64,000 bases of DNA from Chamaesiphon sp041738715 (GCA_041738715.1 JBGSPI010000087.1:62001-126000), one strand, 5' to 3'. Shown: positions 16,845 through 25,569, numbered from the stretch's first letter. Numbers and translations are program-made. The notes: generated by a model from the sequence alone, not told the origin.

Positions 16845-17100
16845 AGATGTGGCAGAGAATAAGGGCTAGGGATAAAAATTGGCAATGCCAGTTGATTTAG
16901 GTGATCTTTTAAGTTACGTTCGATTTTGTTGACGTAGGTTCTGGGCGAACGGAAATCATGGTTTGTAAGTGGGTGAATACGTTTACCAAAGGCGACACTA
17001 ACGCGAACAAATTGTTGAGATTTAATGATGTGATAGACGATCGCCACAGCATTCTCAGGTTAACTTGCTTGGTAAAATTAGGCGATCGAGTCGTAAACAA

Positions 17101-17183
17101 CAAAAAAAGTGGGGTTCCACCCACTCCTGGTAATTTGTTATTCCAAGAAGTATTTGGACAAACTAATCTGTTAGTCTGCCCCT
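17101..17183 (-). ncRNA. Candidate small RNA: 5' hairpin, open linker, intrinsic terminator
   Basis: Read on the minus strand from about 17183: an 11-bp hairpin (GGGCAGACTAA, loop CAGA, TTAGTTTGTCC; two G-U pairs, no mismatch) at 17181-17156, then a 30-base A/U-rich unpaired stretch, then AGTGGG/CCCACT (17125-17108) followed by seven T residues at 17107-17101. That is a complete intrinsic terminator. An extended -10 box (TGCTAAAAT) sits eight bases upstream. No open frame fits. The length (about 83 nt) and layout match small cyanobacterial RNAs, but I see no Yfr1 or Yfr2 motif. The alternative is an attenuator in the rimP-nusA leader. The rest of the gap 16845-17290 shows only overlapping short frames with no recognisable protein. 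Confidence 0.6.
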
Positions 17184-17190
17184 AATCATG

Positions 17191-17199
17191 ATTTTAGCA
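17191..17199 (-). promoter_or_regulatory. Extended -10 promoter of the candidate small RNA
   Basis: On the minus strand TGCTAAAAT places TG one base before a TAAAAT hexamer. The -35 region (17214-17219, ATCTAA) is poor, as is common with extended -10 promoters. The predicted start is near 17183. Confidence 0.45.
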
Positions 17200-17290
17200 G
17201 AGTTTCGATCGAATTAGATATGAGTGCCTGGACACAGGCAAGGAATCTGTAACACCGTAGAATGGACTTATCTATCACCATCATTCCTCT

Positions 17291-17929
17291 ATGGCTCTCA
17301 CGCTCTATTTTCTCCGCCACGGACAAACAGCCTCCAGTCGAGGTAATCTCTTCTGTGGATCGATCGATCCAGACCTGACTGAAGATGGACAGGAAATGGC
17401 ACAAGCATTTGCTAGAACCTATGCTAGCACTCCCTGGGCGGCGATTTTTTGTAGTCCGATGCAGCGGGCAATTTCCACGGCTCAACCATTAGCTGATGCC
17501 CTAAAAATAGAGTTACAATTGCGGGATGGACTCAAAGAAATTAACTATGGCAAATGGGAAGGCAAAGATATTGCCACAGTCGATCGAGAATATCATGATG
17601 ACTATCTCCGCTGGTTGGCAGATCCGGCATGGAATCCCCCCACTGGTGGCGAATCGGCTATGACGATCGCCTCTCGTGCTTTAGCTGTCATTGAGGAAAT
17701 CAGCCAACTGCACATCGACGGTAATGTGTTGGTAGTTTCCCACAAAGCGACTATTCGGATCCTGTTATGCAGTTTCCTCGGTATTGATGCAGGTAGGTTC
17801 CGGTTTCGTCTAGGAATGCCTGTCGGTGGAATTAGTATTGTCGAATTTGGCAAAAATGGCCCTCTTTTAAAAGTACTCGCAGATCGATCTCACCTGACTG
17901 ACAGGTTGCGTGCTTTGCCTGGAACGTAG
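17291..17929 (+). CDS. Histidine phosphatase family protein (phosphoglycerate mutase-like)
   Basis: 212 residues. The catalytic RHG motif is at the N-terminus (LYFLRHGQTASSRGN). FCSPMQRAISTAQPL, the acid residue in KEINYGKWEGKD and the second histidine in VLVVSHKATIRILL complete the histidine phosphatase core. Family members act as phosphoglycerate mutases or as phosphatases of sugars, phosphoserine or alpha-ribazole phosphate; the sequence does not decide which. The C-terminus reads LADRSHLTDRLRALPG. It starts 108 bases upstream of the predicted promoter region of the divergent small RNA and is followed by a G- and C-rich repeat block. Confidence 0.85.
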   Translation: MALTLYFLRHGQTASSRGNLFCGSIDPDLTEDGQEMAQAFARTYASTPWAAIFCSPMQRAISTAQPLADALKIELQLRDGLKEINYGKWEGKDIATVDREYHDDYLRWLADPAWNPPTGGESAMTIASRALAVIEEISQLHIDGNVLVVSHKATIRILLCSFLGIDAGRFRFRLGMPVGGISIVEFGKNGPLLKVLADRSHLTDRLRALPGT

Positions 17930-17931
17930 GG

Positions 17932-18090
17932 GCGTGGGGACTAGGGGACTGGGAGACTGGGAGACTGGGGGAAAAGCGAATTATCAATTCCCTTTTCCCT
18001 TTCCTCTTTTCCCTTTCCCCTTTCCCCTTTTCCCTTTCCCCTTTCCCCTTTCCCCTTTCCCCTTTCCCCTTTCCCCCCTGTCCCCTAACC
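17932..18090. repeat. GGGGACT-type repeat, near-perfect hairpin and 100-base polypyrimidine tract
   Basis: From 17932 there are GGGACTGGGAGACT-like units. A 14-bp hairpin with one mismatch follows (17969-17982 with 17986-17999, loop ATC). Then comes a tract of TTTCCCC units with almost no purines, reaching the base before the ATG at 18092. The block fills the whole space between the phosphatase and radical SAM genes. Confidence 0.85.
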
Positions 18091-18091
18091 C

Positions 18092-19429
18092 ATGAGCGAA
18101 ACAACAATTAGCCCTGCTTTAATTACTCGAATAGTACCAGACTCGATCGCGGCTGAGATCGGATTTAGTCCAGGAGATCGACTGGTAAAAATCAACGGAA
18201 AATCTCCGCGAGATTTAATTGACTATGATTTCTTATGTGCTGATGAAGTCTTGACTGTAGAAGTTTTAGACGATCGCGGTAAATCCCATCAAATTGAGAT
18301 CGAAAAAGATTATGACGAGGATTTGGGACTAGAATTCGATCGGGCTTTATTTGACGATTTGATCCAGTGTAATAATAAATGCCCATTTTGTTTTATCGAT
18401 CAACAACCTCCAGGTAAACGAGAATCTTTATATCTTAAAGATGATGATTATCGGTTGAGTTTCTTGTATGGTAGTTACCTGACACTAACAAATTTAACCA
18501 GCAAAGAGTGGGATCGGATTGCCCAGATGCGTCTTTCGCCGTTGTATGTATCCGTTCATGCTACCGAACCAGAAATTCGATCGCAACTACTCAAAAATCC
18601 TCGTGCTGGACAGATTCTCGACCAATTGCGCTGGTTTCAGGCCCAGCGACTAGAAATTCACGCTCAGGTCGTGTTGTGCCCAGGCATTAACGACGGCGAA
18701 CATCTTGATCGCACTTTACGGGATTTAGCGAGTTTCCATCAAGGTGAAATCCCCACCGTGGCTTCTGTCGCCGTTGTCCCGGTTGGTTTGACCAAATTCC
18801 GCCCAAATCTGACGGAGTTAACACCCGTCACCCCAGCGACAGCGAAAATCGTCATCGCCCAGGTTGAGGCTTTGCAGCAAGAATTTCAACAAGAGTTTGG
18901 TTCAACCTTTGCCTGGTTAGCCGATGAATGGTATCTAATTGCCGGAGTGGAATTACCTCCGAGTGATTATTACGAAGATTATCCCCAACTGGGTAATGGT
19001 GTCGGTTCGATTCGCCAATTCCTCGATGAATTCGCTGAAGAAATCCAAGACTGGGATGTCACCGCGATCGATCCACCCCAAACTTTCACCTGGGTCGTCG
19101 GCAATGCCGTCGAAAATGCCTTCCAAGCCGTGGTAAAACAGTTAAATCAAGTACCAGGACTAACGGTCAACCTCGTTGCCATAGCAAGCCAATATTGGGG
19201 GCAACAGATGACTGTGACAGGTCTACTCACCGGACAAGATTTGTTAACAGAATTAGCTGGGCGAGATTTAGGCGATTGCGTTTTAATTCCCAGCGTAATG
19301 CTTAAGTACGACGAGGCTAAATTTCTCGACGATCTGACGATCAGTGAATTGGCTGAAAAATTACAGGTTCGGCTAGTAACTGTGAACGACATTTCCGACT
19401 TTTTGGAAAAATTGAGTGAAAATAGTTGA
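18092..19429 (+). CDS. TIGR03279-type radical SAM protein with PDZ and DUF512 domains
   Basis: 445 residues. Residues 1-60 are a PDZ-like domain (ITRIVPDSIAAEIGFSPGDRL). A CX3CX2C cluster, CNNKCPFCF, at about 92-100 is the radical SAM iron-sulfur site. The rest (CPGINDGEHLDRTLRDLA, VAVVPVGLTKFRP, ADEWYLIAG) matches the cyanobacterial TIGR03279 / DUF512 oxidoreductase family. Its substrate is unknown. The ATG at 18092 is required to keep the PDZ domain. The sequence before it is a pyrimidine tract with no Shine-Dalgarno match, so translation may be leaderless or depend on another mechanism. Confidence 0.88.
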   Translation: MSETTISPALITRIVPDSIAAEIGFSPGDRLVKINGKSPRDLIDYDFLCADEVLTVEVLDDRGKSHQIEIEKDYDEDLGLEFDRALFDDLIQCNNKCPFCFIDQQPPGKRESLYLKDDDYRLSFLYGSYLTLTNLTSKEWDRIAQMRLSPLYVSVHATEPEIRSQLLKNPRAGQILDQLRWFQAQRLEIHAQVVLCPGINDGEHLDRTLRDLASFHQGEIPTVASVAVVPVGLTKFRPNLTELTPVTPATAKIVIAQVEALQQEFQQEFGSTFAWLADEWYLIAGVELPPSDYYEDYPQLGNGVGSIRQFLDEFAEEIQDWDVTAIDPPQTFTWVVGNAVENAFQAVVKQLNQVPGLTVNLVAIASQYWGQQMTVTGLLTGQDLLTELAGRDLGDCVLIPSVMLKYDEAKFLDDLTISELAEKLQVRLVTVNDISDFLEKLSENS

Positions 19430-19603
19430 TCAATAACGTTAGTAGAGGTCGGTTGGCAAATGTCAGCATTTTTCCTCATGTCCACTCCCGTGCGGGCGGG
19501 TGCTTGGCTAGCGGTCTTATCGTGCATCCACTTTAAACACAACCCCTAGCTGCGTTCTCCTAAGTCTTATCAACCCGCCCTACAACTTTTACTAAGCTCA
19601 ATT

Positions 19604-21211
19604 ATGATAACTGTCATTAAATTAATTAATACTCTCAACCACCAGATCGATCGAGTCAAAGCAGATTTGGAAACTCAGACAAAAGTTAGATTCCAGACTA
19701 TTTGTGCAATTATCGCCCTGAGCGTATCTGGATTGGGCGAGATCGAAGTAGCACAGGCAAAATCAGTTGACAGCCAAAATATCCGCCAGCGGTTACAACT
19801 ACTCTCTAGCATTCAGCCGCAACAAACTAAAACTCTCCCCCATGCTCCCGCCCAGTCTGCTCAAATAAATCGACAACTTACCCAAAATACCCCAACACCT
19901 TCAGATCCTGGTACCACTGGTTCCCGTGGGCGAATTCTCAACAACCTAGACTTGCCCAAAACAGGAACTGAAGTTCAAATCAGCAATACTCAAGCTCTCA
20001 CCCTGCAAGATGCCATCAACACCGCATTCCGCAATAATCGAGAGGTTCAAGCAGCCCGCCTTGCTGTCGAGCGGAGCCAAGCAGGTGTTAGTACAGCCCA
20101 AGCTGCTCAATCCTTACAAGTAGGTGCGACAGCCAGCACCGCTAACCAGGGATCGCCGCTGTTTTTTGGCACACAAAGTCAGCTAAATAATCCCAATTCC
20201 ACAGTAATTCAGGGTGGAGTTCAAGCTACTTATCCGATCTTGAATGCCGGACGTGATGCTAGTAGCGTCCGTGCGGCGGAAGAACAGGTTAACTTCGACA
20301 GGCTGGATTTACTCCGCGTCGAACAAAAGCTCCGTGGTGATGTGCTCACTGCTTACTATGACCTTCAAGAAGCAGACTCAGCCGTTATCATCAACCAAGC
20401 CGCTGTTCGAGATGCTACTCGCAGTTTGAGTGATGCCCAACTTCAAGAAAAAGCTGGTGTAGGCACCAAGTTTGATATTCTCCGCGCCCAAGTCCAGCTT
20501 GCTACGGCCAACCAAGCTTTGACTACTGCGGGCGGACAACAACAAATCGCTCGAAAAAGGATTGCCCAACTGCTCAGTGTCGCAGAAAAAACTGAATACA
20601 GAGCCGCAGATCCTGTGGGCGAGGCTGGTACTTGGCGATATTCGCTCGAAGATAGCATCATCTTGGCGTTCAAAAATCGCCCAGAAATCAAACAACAACT
20701 AGTTCGCCGGAGTATCAGCGAACAACAACAGATTATTGCTGCTGCGGCAGATTCTGCCCAAGTTAATCTATTCGCCAACTACAATGTTGGTAAAAATATC
20801 AATTCTTCGGCATCAGCCCAAGATGATTACAGCTTGGGAGCCAGATTGAGTTGGAACTTCTGGGATGGTGGTGCTGCAAAATCTCGATCCTATCAAGAAA
20901 AAGTCAATCAAGAAATCTCCGAAAATCAATTCACTAGCGTCAGGAATCAAGTTCGGTTTGAAGTAGAACAAGCCTACAATGGTCTCGGTACCAACCGTAA
21001 AAATATTGCTACTGCTACCCAAGCTCTCCAACAGGCGGAGGAAAGTCTCAAATTAGCTCGTCTCCGCTTTCAAGCTGGTGTCGGCACTCAAACTGACGTA
21101 ATCCAAGCTCAAACCGAACTTGCTCGCGCCCGTGGTAATCGGATCACCGCAATTCTTAATTACAATCGCGCGCTCTCCAGTCTCCGAACAGCAACAGTTA
21201 TTACGCCTTAG
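19604..21211 (+). CDS. TolC-family outer membrane efflux protein
   Basis: 535 residues. The N-terminus has a signal-like segment (about 28-55, TICAIIALSVSGLGEIEVAQA). A Gln/Pro-rich linker is followed by two OEP repeats: LTLQDAINTAFRNNREVQAARL to about residue 310, and LEDSIILAFKNRPEIKQQL to the end. Both contain the long amphipathic helices of TolC, for example ATQALQQAEESLKLARLRFQAGVGTQTDVIQAQ. It forms an outer membrane and periplasmic channel for export. No partner adaptor or pump is in the window. A G-rich repeat begins immediately after the stop. Confidence 0.92.
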   Translation: MITVIKLINTLNHQIDRVKADLETQTKVRFQTICAIIALSVSGLGEIEVAQAKSVDSQNIRQRLQLLSSIQPQQTKTLPHAPAQSAQINRQLTQNTPTPSDPGTTGSRGRILNNLDLPKTGTEVQISNTQALTLQDAINTAFRNNREVQAARLAVERSQAGVSTAQAAQSLQVGATASTANQGSPLFFGTQSQLNNPNSTVIQGGVQATYPILNAGRDASSVRAAEEQVNFDRLDLLRVEQKLRGDVLTAYYDLQEADSAVIINQAAVRDATRSLSDAQLQEKAGVGTKFDILRAQVQLATANQALTTAGGQQQIARKRIAQLLSVAEKTEYRAADPVGEAGTWRYSLEDSIILAFKNRPEIKQQLVRRSISEQQQIIAAAADSAQVNLFANYNVGKNINSSASAQDDYSLGARLSWNFWDGGAAKSRSYQEKVNQEISENQFTSVRNQVRFEVEQAYNGLGTNRKNIATATQALQQAEESLKLARLRFQAGVGTQTDVIQAQTELARARGNRITAILNYNRALSSLRTATVITP

Positions 21212-21290
21212 ATGGGGGCGAGGGGACGAGGGGACTGGGGGACTGTCAACTATTCCTTTCCCCTTTCCCCTTTTCCCACACCTTCACCCC
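21212..21290. repeat. GGGGACT/TTTCCCC repeat block
   Basis: G-rich units (GAGGGGACGAGGGGACTGGGGGACT) from 21214 to 21244 are followed by a pyrimidine tract (CTTTCCCCTTTCCCCTTTTCCC) to about 21277. It has the same two-part layout as the blocks at 17932 and 33902 and lies in the leader of the ferredoxin gene. Confidence 0.8.
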
Positions 21291-21356
21291 TTGGCAAAAC
21301 CGTCAAATATCTTAATAATCCTTAATAGGACTTAAAATATTTTGAAGGTGTTAAAA

Positions 21357-21653
21357 ATGAGTGCGATTAAATTTATTAAAGAGAACAAGGAGATTATCAT
21401 CGCACAGGGGGCAAATCTGCGCGAGAAAGCGATCCAAAATCAGATTGATATCTATACCTTCAAAGGCAAGCTGATGAACTGTGGGGGCTATGGACAGTGT
21501 GGGTTGTGTGTAGTGGAAATTGTTGAAGGGATGGATAATCTTTCACCCCGCACTGACTTCGAGAATCGCAAGCTGGCGAAAAAACCTGCGAACTACCGTC
21601 TCGCCTGCCAAACCTTGGTCAATGGAGAAATAAGTGTGAATACAAAACCTTAG
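21357..21653 (+). CDS. [2Fe-2S] ferredoxin-like protein
   Basis: 98 residues from the ATG at 21357; an upstream in-frame TTG at 21342 would add five residues, but AAGGTG is better placed for the ATG. Three cysteines are clustered as CGGYGQCGLC (CX5CX2C) and the fourth is in YRLACQTLVNGEI, the ligand set of a [2Fe-2S] ferredoxin fold. The spacing differs from the CX4CX2C of photosynthetic PetF, so it is more likely a specialised electron carrier. It lies 134 bases upstream of psbM on the same strand; the gap holds one interspersed repeat. Confidence 0.85.
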   Translation: MSAIKFIKENKEIIIAQGANLREKAIQNQIDIYTFKGKLMNCGGYGQCGLCVVEIVEGMDNLSPRTDFENRKLAKKPANYRLACQTLVNGEISVNTKP

Positions 21654-21664
21654 GAGGATCGATT

Positions 21665-21690
21665 CCGCCAAGCGGAGGCTCCGCCAACGA
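21665..21690. repeat. Palindromic interspersed repeat (CCGCCAAGCGGAGGCTCCGC)
   Basis: A GC-rich palindrome with core CGGAGGCTCCG. Read in reverse it gives GTTGGCGGAGCCTCCGCTTG, sharing GTTGGCxxAGCCTC with the cluster at 12691-12800 and with the insert in the Uma2 gene. Confidence 0.6.
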
Positions 21691-21787
21691 GTACTGATAA
21701 GTTAAATTATGTAAAGCAGTGGCTAGGAACATCAAATGTTATCCTAGTCTATGTGTGAATAAAAAATACTTTATAGGAATTACGGTA

Positions 21788-21904
21788 ATGCAAACTAACG
21801 ATTTAGGTTTTGTAGCTAGCCTCTTATTTATTTTAGTACCGACAATTTTCTTGATCATCCTGTACATTCAAACCAGTAGTCGGAATACTGGCGCGGATTC
21901 CTAG
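21788..21904 (+). CDS. psbM: Photosystem II reaction center protein M
   Basis: A 38-residue single-span membrane protein: MQTNDLGFVASLLFILVP, the hydrophobic stretch TIFLIILYIQTSS, then RNTGADS. PsbM sits at the interface of the PSII dimer. Length and sequence match cyanobacterial PsbM. The ATG at 21788 follows AGGAATTACGGTA, with AGGA in ribosome-binding position. A longer in-frame extension upstream (23 codons) has no PsbM counterpart and is rejected. A strong hairpin terminator lies 18 bases after the stop. Confidence 0.95.
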   Translation: MQTNDLGFVASLLFILVPTIFLIILYIQTSSRNTGADS

Positions 21905-21922
21905 AAGTTAGATCGAACAGCA

Positions 21923-21960
21923 AAAATGACTGCTAGAAGTAAATTACTAGCAGTCATTTT
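21923..21960. terminator. Bidirectional intrinsic terminator of psbM and rpe
   Basis: AAAATGACTGCTAG (21923-21936) is perfectly inverted at 21947-21960 around a 10-base loop, so each strand ends the stem in TTTT. It serves psbM on the plus strand and rpe, whose stop is at 21989, on the minus strand. Confidence 0.9.
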
Positions 21961-21988
21961 CGTGTAAAACAAGTTGGAGAGATGTTTT

Positions 21989-22678
21989 CTAGACGGTGAC
22001 TAATTCTGGACGTTTGCTATTGCGAATACCTTTAATTGCTTCGGCATAGTCAGGTGCATTGAATACAGCCGAACCAGCGACGATCGCATTGGCACCAGCT
22101 TCCAGAACTTGCCAGGTGTTATTAGCTTTTAGACCACCATCAACTTCAATCCAAGGATCTAAACCGCGTTCGTCACACATTTGACGTAACTTAACAATTT
22201 TGGGGACAACGCCAGGAATAAAGCTTTGACCACCAAATCCAGGGTTGACACTCATAATCAAGATCAAATCGCACAAATCGAGGACATACTCAATTAACTC
22301 TAAAGGAGTACCTGGGTTGAGGACAACTCCAGCTTGTTTGCCTAATTCTTTGATTTGACCCAAAGTCCGGTGGAGATGGGGAGAAGCATTGTGCTCGGCG
22401 TGGACGGAGATAATATCTGCGCCAGCTTTAGCAAAATCAGCTACATATTTTTCTGGCTCGACAATCATCAAATGGACATCGACGATCTTCTTGGTGTGGG
22501 GACGAACAGCTTCAACAATCAGGGGACCGATAGTAATATTAGGTACGAACCGTCCATCCATCACATCAACATGAATCCAGTCAGCACCAGCAGCATCGAC
22601 ATTCCGAATTTCTTCACCTAAGCGGCTAAAGTCCGCAGACAGGATCGAAGGGGCGATCGCGAGGGATTTTTGGCTCAT
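21989..22678 (-). CDS. rpe: Ribulose-phosphate 3-epimerase
   Basis: 229 residues, normal size. It interconverts ribulose-5-phosphate and xylulose-5-phosphate in the Calvin cycle and pentose phosphate pathway. The TIM-barrel signatures are APSILSADFSRLGEEI, WIHVDVMDGRFVPNITIGP, VDVHLMIVEPEKYV, LIMSVNPGFGGQSFIP and IEVDGGLKANN. Histidines and aspartates in HVDVMDG, DVHLM and VDGG form the metal and catalytic site. It is 88 bases downstream of ktrA on the same strand and ends at the bidirectional terminator shared with psbM. Confidence 0.96.
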   Translation of the reverse strand: MSQKSLAIAPSILSADFSRLGEEIRNVDAAGADWIHVDVMDGRFVPNITIGPLIVEAVRPHTKKIVDVHLMIVEPEKYVADFAKAGADIISVHAEHNASPHLHRTLGQIKELGKQAGVVLNPGTPLELIEYVLDLCDLILIMSVNPGFGGQSFIPGVVPKIVKLRQMCDERGLDPWIEVDGGLKANNTWQVLEAGANAIVAGSAVFNAPDYAEAIKGIRNSKRPELVTV

Positions 22679-22766
22679 AGTTACTACAGTTCTCCTAAGA
22701 TCTAAATTTTGGTAAAAATTTTAACAATTTTTCTAATTTTAACAGGGGTTAGCGGCGTTCTCGCGA

Positions 22767-23501
22767 CTAAGATTTATTTGTCTGTGAACCGTGGGAGAGC
22801 GGTAGCTTTTGAATTTCCTCATTATCTCCGAGTACGACCATCATCGAGCCTTGTTCCAAGCGTACCGAGGGAAGTGGGTTGATATCAAAATGACCAGGAT
22901 TACCCACTGCTAGGACATTGAGACCATAGCGACGGCGTAATTGTAGCTCTTCGAGAGTCTTGCCGCTAAATTCTGGCGGCACTAAGATTTCGGCAATGCT
23001 ATGATCTGCATCTAAATCGAAACGTTCGAGAATTGCTGGCTTGGTTAATTTATTTGCCAATAAATACCCCGCTTCTCGCTCTGGGTAGACAACTCGGTCG
23101 GCTCCGACTCTTTCGAGCAGCTTACCGTGGATATCGGAAGAGGCTTTGGACACGACATAGCGCACGCCGCCTTCTTTGACATTTAGGGTAGTGACGATGC
23201 TCTCTTCCAGGAAACTACCGATCGCCACAATTACTGTATCTAGCTCTAGAATCCCTGATTCTTGCAAGGCGGATATTTCACGGGAATCAAGCTGCATCGC
23301 ATGGGTGACAATTTTTTCATTGATCACTTCGGCGACATTTTTTTCATCGACATCCACACCGAGGACTTCGTAGCCCATCCGATGTAGAGTATTGCAGACA
23401 GATCGACCAAAACGACCTAAACCGATGACACCGAATTGACGTTGATCTGATTGGTTTTTGCCCAGCCACCGCATCAGATTGAGATTAGATTTAGATTGCA
23501 T
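22767..23501 (-). CDS. ktrA: Potassium channel regulatory subunit KtrA (TrkA-N/TrkA-C)
   Basis: 244 residues. After a short basic N-terminus the RCK (TrkA-N) domain opens with FGVIGLGRFGRSV and the acidic VDVDEKNV, a dinucleotide-binding Rossmann fold that senses ATP/ADP or NAD(H). The TrkA-C domain starts near residue 155 (ADHSIAEILVPPEFSGKTLEEL) and ends around VVLGDNEEIQKL. It forms the cytoplasmic gating ring on the membrane subunit KtrB encoded just upstream (24-base gap), so the two are one operon. The third cyanobacterial subunit, KtrE, is not in the window. Confidence 0.92.
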   Translation of the reverse strand: MQSKSNLNLMRWLGKNQSDQRQFGVIGLGRFGRSVCNTLHRMGYEVLGVDVDEKNVAEVINEKIVTHAMQLDSREISALQESGILELDTVIVAIGSFLEESIVTTLNVKEGGVRYVVSKASSDIHGKLLERVGADRVVYPEREAGYLLANKLTKPAILERFDLDADHSIAEILVPPEFSGKTLEELQLRRRYGLNVLAVGNPGHFDINPLPSVRLEQGSMMVVLGDNEEIQKLPLSHGSQTNKS

Positions 23502-23524
23502 ATTGTTTAAATAATAAAAATTTT

Positions 23525-24859
23525 CTAGCCAACCAGCAGATTTTCTGAGGGATATTTGACGGAACTGGGTTTAGGATCGCCCAAGAGAGCGGCGATTAGA
23601 AGTAGTACCCCAACTCGACCGGTGTACATGACGGCGACTAAGATTAGTTGACTACAAGCTGATAGTTGAGCGGTAATACCTGTGGATAGACCGACCGTAG
23701 CAAAGGCCGAAACAACCTCAAATAACACCTGAATGGCATTAAATTGACCGTCACCAATTGCGATCGCCACAGCAGCTAGTACCACTACCCCCGCCGAACC
23801 AAAAACCACAGCTACCGCCTTTATCAATAGATCTGTGGGCACCAATCGCTCGAACATAATCACCGTCGATTTACCTTGGAGGACGGAACGAGTCGCACTA
23901 GCCAAAATCCCAAAGGTAGTAGTTTTCACCCCGCCGCCAGTACCACTGGGACTGGCACCGATGAACATCAGCCCGATCGTCAACAGGAGTCCAGCAGTGG
24001 TCATTTTGCCATTGTCGATCGTATTGAAGCCAGCCGTACGAGTGGTTACTGACTGAAACCAGGCAGCCTCTAATTGCTGACCGAAATCCCAATTAGCGAT
24101 CGTGGCGGTATTACGGTACTCAGCAAAGAAAAAGGCGACTGTGCCGATAGTCAACAAGAGAAAAGTAGTGCTTACGACCACTTTAAAATTTAAAGACCAC
24201 AAAAATCGACCAGGTTGACGATGCCAACGATGGTATGCCGCCATATATAGTTCAATGATGACCTGATAGCCAATGCCACCAAAAATAATCAGTCCAGAGA
24301 TCGCCATTGTTATCGGAATTGAATCATGATAGCTCATCAAATTGTCTTTAGGCAGGGCAAATCCCGCATTATTCCAAGCACTGACACTATGAAAAATCGC
24401 ATACCATAAACCTTTCCTGACCCCATGTTGCTGGGCAAAGGTGGGAAACATAATCACCGCACCCAAAATCTCAAAAATTAGGGTGGTATAAATAATCGAA
24501 GTAATTAAACTTTTACTACCCTGCAAGAATGGTCGATCGAATGAATCTTGAATTGCCAATTTTTGCTTAAAGTCAAACTTCCGACCAAGGAGGAGCATCA
24601 AAAAGGTACTCAATGTCATGTAACCCAATCCGCCAACCTGAGCTTCGATCGCAATTACCAACTGCCCCCAGAAGGAAAAGTAGGTGCCCACATCGACAAT
24701 ACTCAAGCCTGTGACACAAATCGCCGAAGTGGTGGTAAATAGGGCAACTAGTGGACTATTCCAACTGCCACTAGTGCCACAAATCGGCAGTATCAAAGCA
24801 ATAGTGCCAATCAAAATAACACCGAGAAAACCCAGACAAATAGTCCGCGCAATATTCAT
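23525..24859 (-). CDS. ktrB: Potassium uptake membrane subunit KtrB (TrkH family)
   Basis: 444 residues from the ATG at 24859; a TTG four codons upstream is a weaker alternative. It has four M1-P-M2 repeats. Pore loops are seen as TTTSAICVTGLSIVDVG, HSVSAWNNAGFAL, TTRTAGFNTID and FATVGLSTGI, each with the single conserved filter glycine. The GASPSGTGGGVKTTTFG segment is the flexible M2C gate. It takes up potassium, usually with sodium, and is gated by KtrA. It matters for osmotic stress in cyanobacteria. It is the first gene of the ktrB-ktrA pair. Confidence 0.92.
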   Translation of the reverse strand: MNIARTICLGFLGVILIGTIALILPICGTSGSWNSPLVALFTTTSAICVTGLSIVDVGTYFSFWGQLVIAIEAQVGGLGYMTLSTFLMLLLGRKFDFKQKLAIQDSFDRPFLQGSKSLITSIIYTTLIFEILGAVIMFPTFAQQHGVRKGLWYAIFHSVSAWNNAGFALPKDNLMSYHDSIPITMAISGLIIFGGIGYQVIIELYMAAYHRWHRQPGRFLWSLNFKVVVSTTFLLLTIGTVAFFFAEYRNTATIANWDFGQQLEAAWFQSVTTRTAGFNTIDNGKMTTAGLLLTIGLMFIGASPSGTGGGVKTTTFGILASATRSVLQGKSTVIMFERLVPTDLLIKAVAVVFGSAGVVVLAAVAIAIGDGQFNAIQVLFEVVSAFATVGLSTGITAQLSACSQLILVAVMYTGRVGVLLLIAALLGDPKPSSVKYPSENLLVG

Positions 24860-24954
24860 GAAGATTGTCAATTACAAGCAATAGCAGTCTTAATTATTTC
24901 AGATTCGGGCACTCTTTGAATATTTGGCAATCCCAAAAAGATTGAAACCAACAG

Positions 24955-25569
24955 CTAGGGGTGAAATTGTTGAAGTAGCTCTGGCGATTTCCACAATAAA
25001 TAAGCGATGCTAAATACAGCAACTGTAATCGCGATCGTCATGCCATAACTGAAACACATCAGCAGACCATCAGCCTCGATCATCGCAAACACAAATAGCA
25101 AAATACCCACGGTGGGGATGGGATTAGTTAACGGAATGGGTAACATCAGTAAAAATGCTAGCCAGCAAATACACAGTCCATTTAGCCGCCAAATCGAGGG
25201 ATTATTTACCAGCCACAGCATTCTGGGGCGAACGAATTTTTCAAGGAGCTTGGTAATCGACTGCACCGTTTTGAGCAAACGTTCCATAAACGTCTGGGGA
25301 AACTTAATCTGTGCAACCCGTTGCGGTAGCCAGGGCGTTGTCCAACCAGCCATCATCTGTAGCCCTAACAAAATACAACCTCCACCTGAAAGCCCCGCAA
25401 CTCCAGGTGGCATTGGTAGCAAAAACGGCAGTGTTAGTAATGCCATCACCAGTCCAAAGCTTTGTTCAGATGTTTCTGCCAATATTTCTGCCAACGTCAG
25501 AGGTTGAATGATCGAACGCTCGATTAGCGGCTTGAGTTCTTGGGAAAATTTGAGATGGGCGGGGGGCAT
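24955..25569 (-). CDS. ExoD-family membrane protein
   Basis: 204 residues. The N-terminus is soluble (FSQELKPLIERSIIQPLTLAEILAE) and leads into the ExoD domain with segments SFGLVMALLTLPFLLPMPPG, GGGCILLGLQMMAG, LCICWLAFLLMLPIPLTNPIPT and MCFSYGMTIAITVAVFSIAYLL. ExoD is named for exopolysaccharide synthesis in rhizobia; the molecular role is not known. It starts 95 bases before the KtrB start on the same strand but is not clearly part of that operon. Confidence 0.85.
   Translation of the reverse strand: MPPAHLKFSQELKPLIERSIIQPLTLAEILAETSEQSFGLVMALLTLPFLLPMPPGVAGLSGGGCILLGLQMMAGWTTPWLPQRVAQIKFPQTFMERLLKTVQSITKLLEKFVRPRMLWLVNNPSIWRLNGLCICWLAFLLMLPIPLTNPIPTVGILLFVFAMIEADGLLMCFSYGMTIAITVAVFSIAYLLWKSPELLQQFHP

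Noticed and set aside
16778..17185. Overlapping short open frames on both strands upstream of rimP
   Set aside because: They overlap each other, the rimP start and the small-RNA candidate, and none resembles a known protein.
17832..18107. Open frames of Lys/Gly/Arg/Glu or Phe/Pro repeats over the pyrimidine tract
   Set aside because: They are translations of the TTTCCCC simple repeat and have no gene features.
21719..21787. In-frame extension upstream of psbM
   Set aside because: The 23 extra residues have no PsbM counterpart, and AGGA precedes the internal ATG at 21788.
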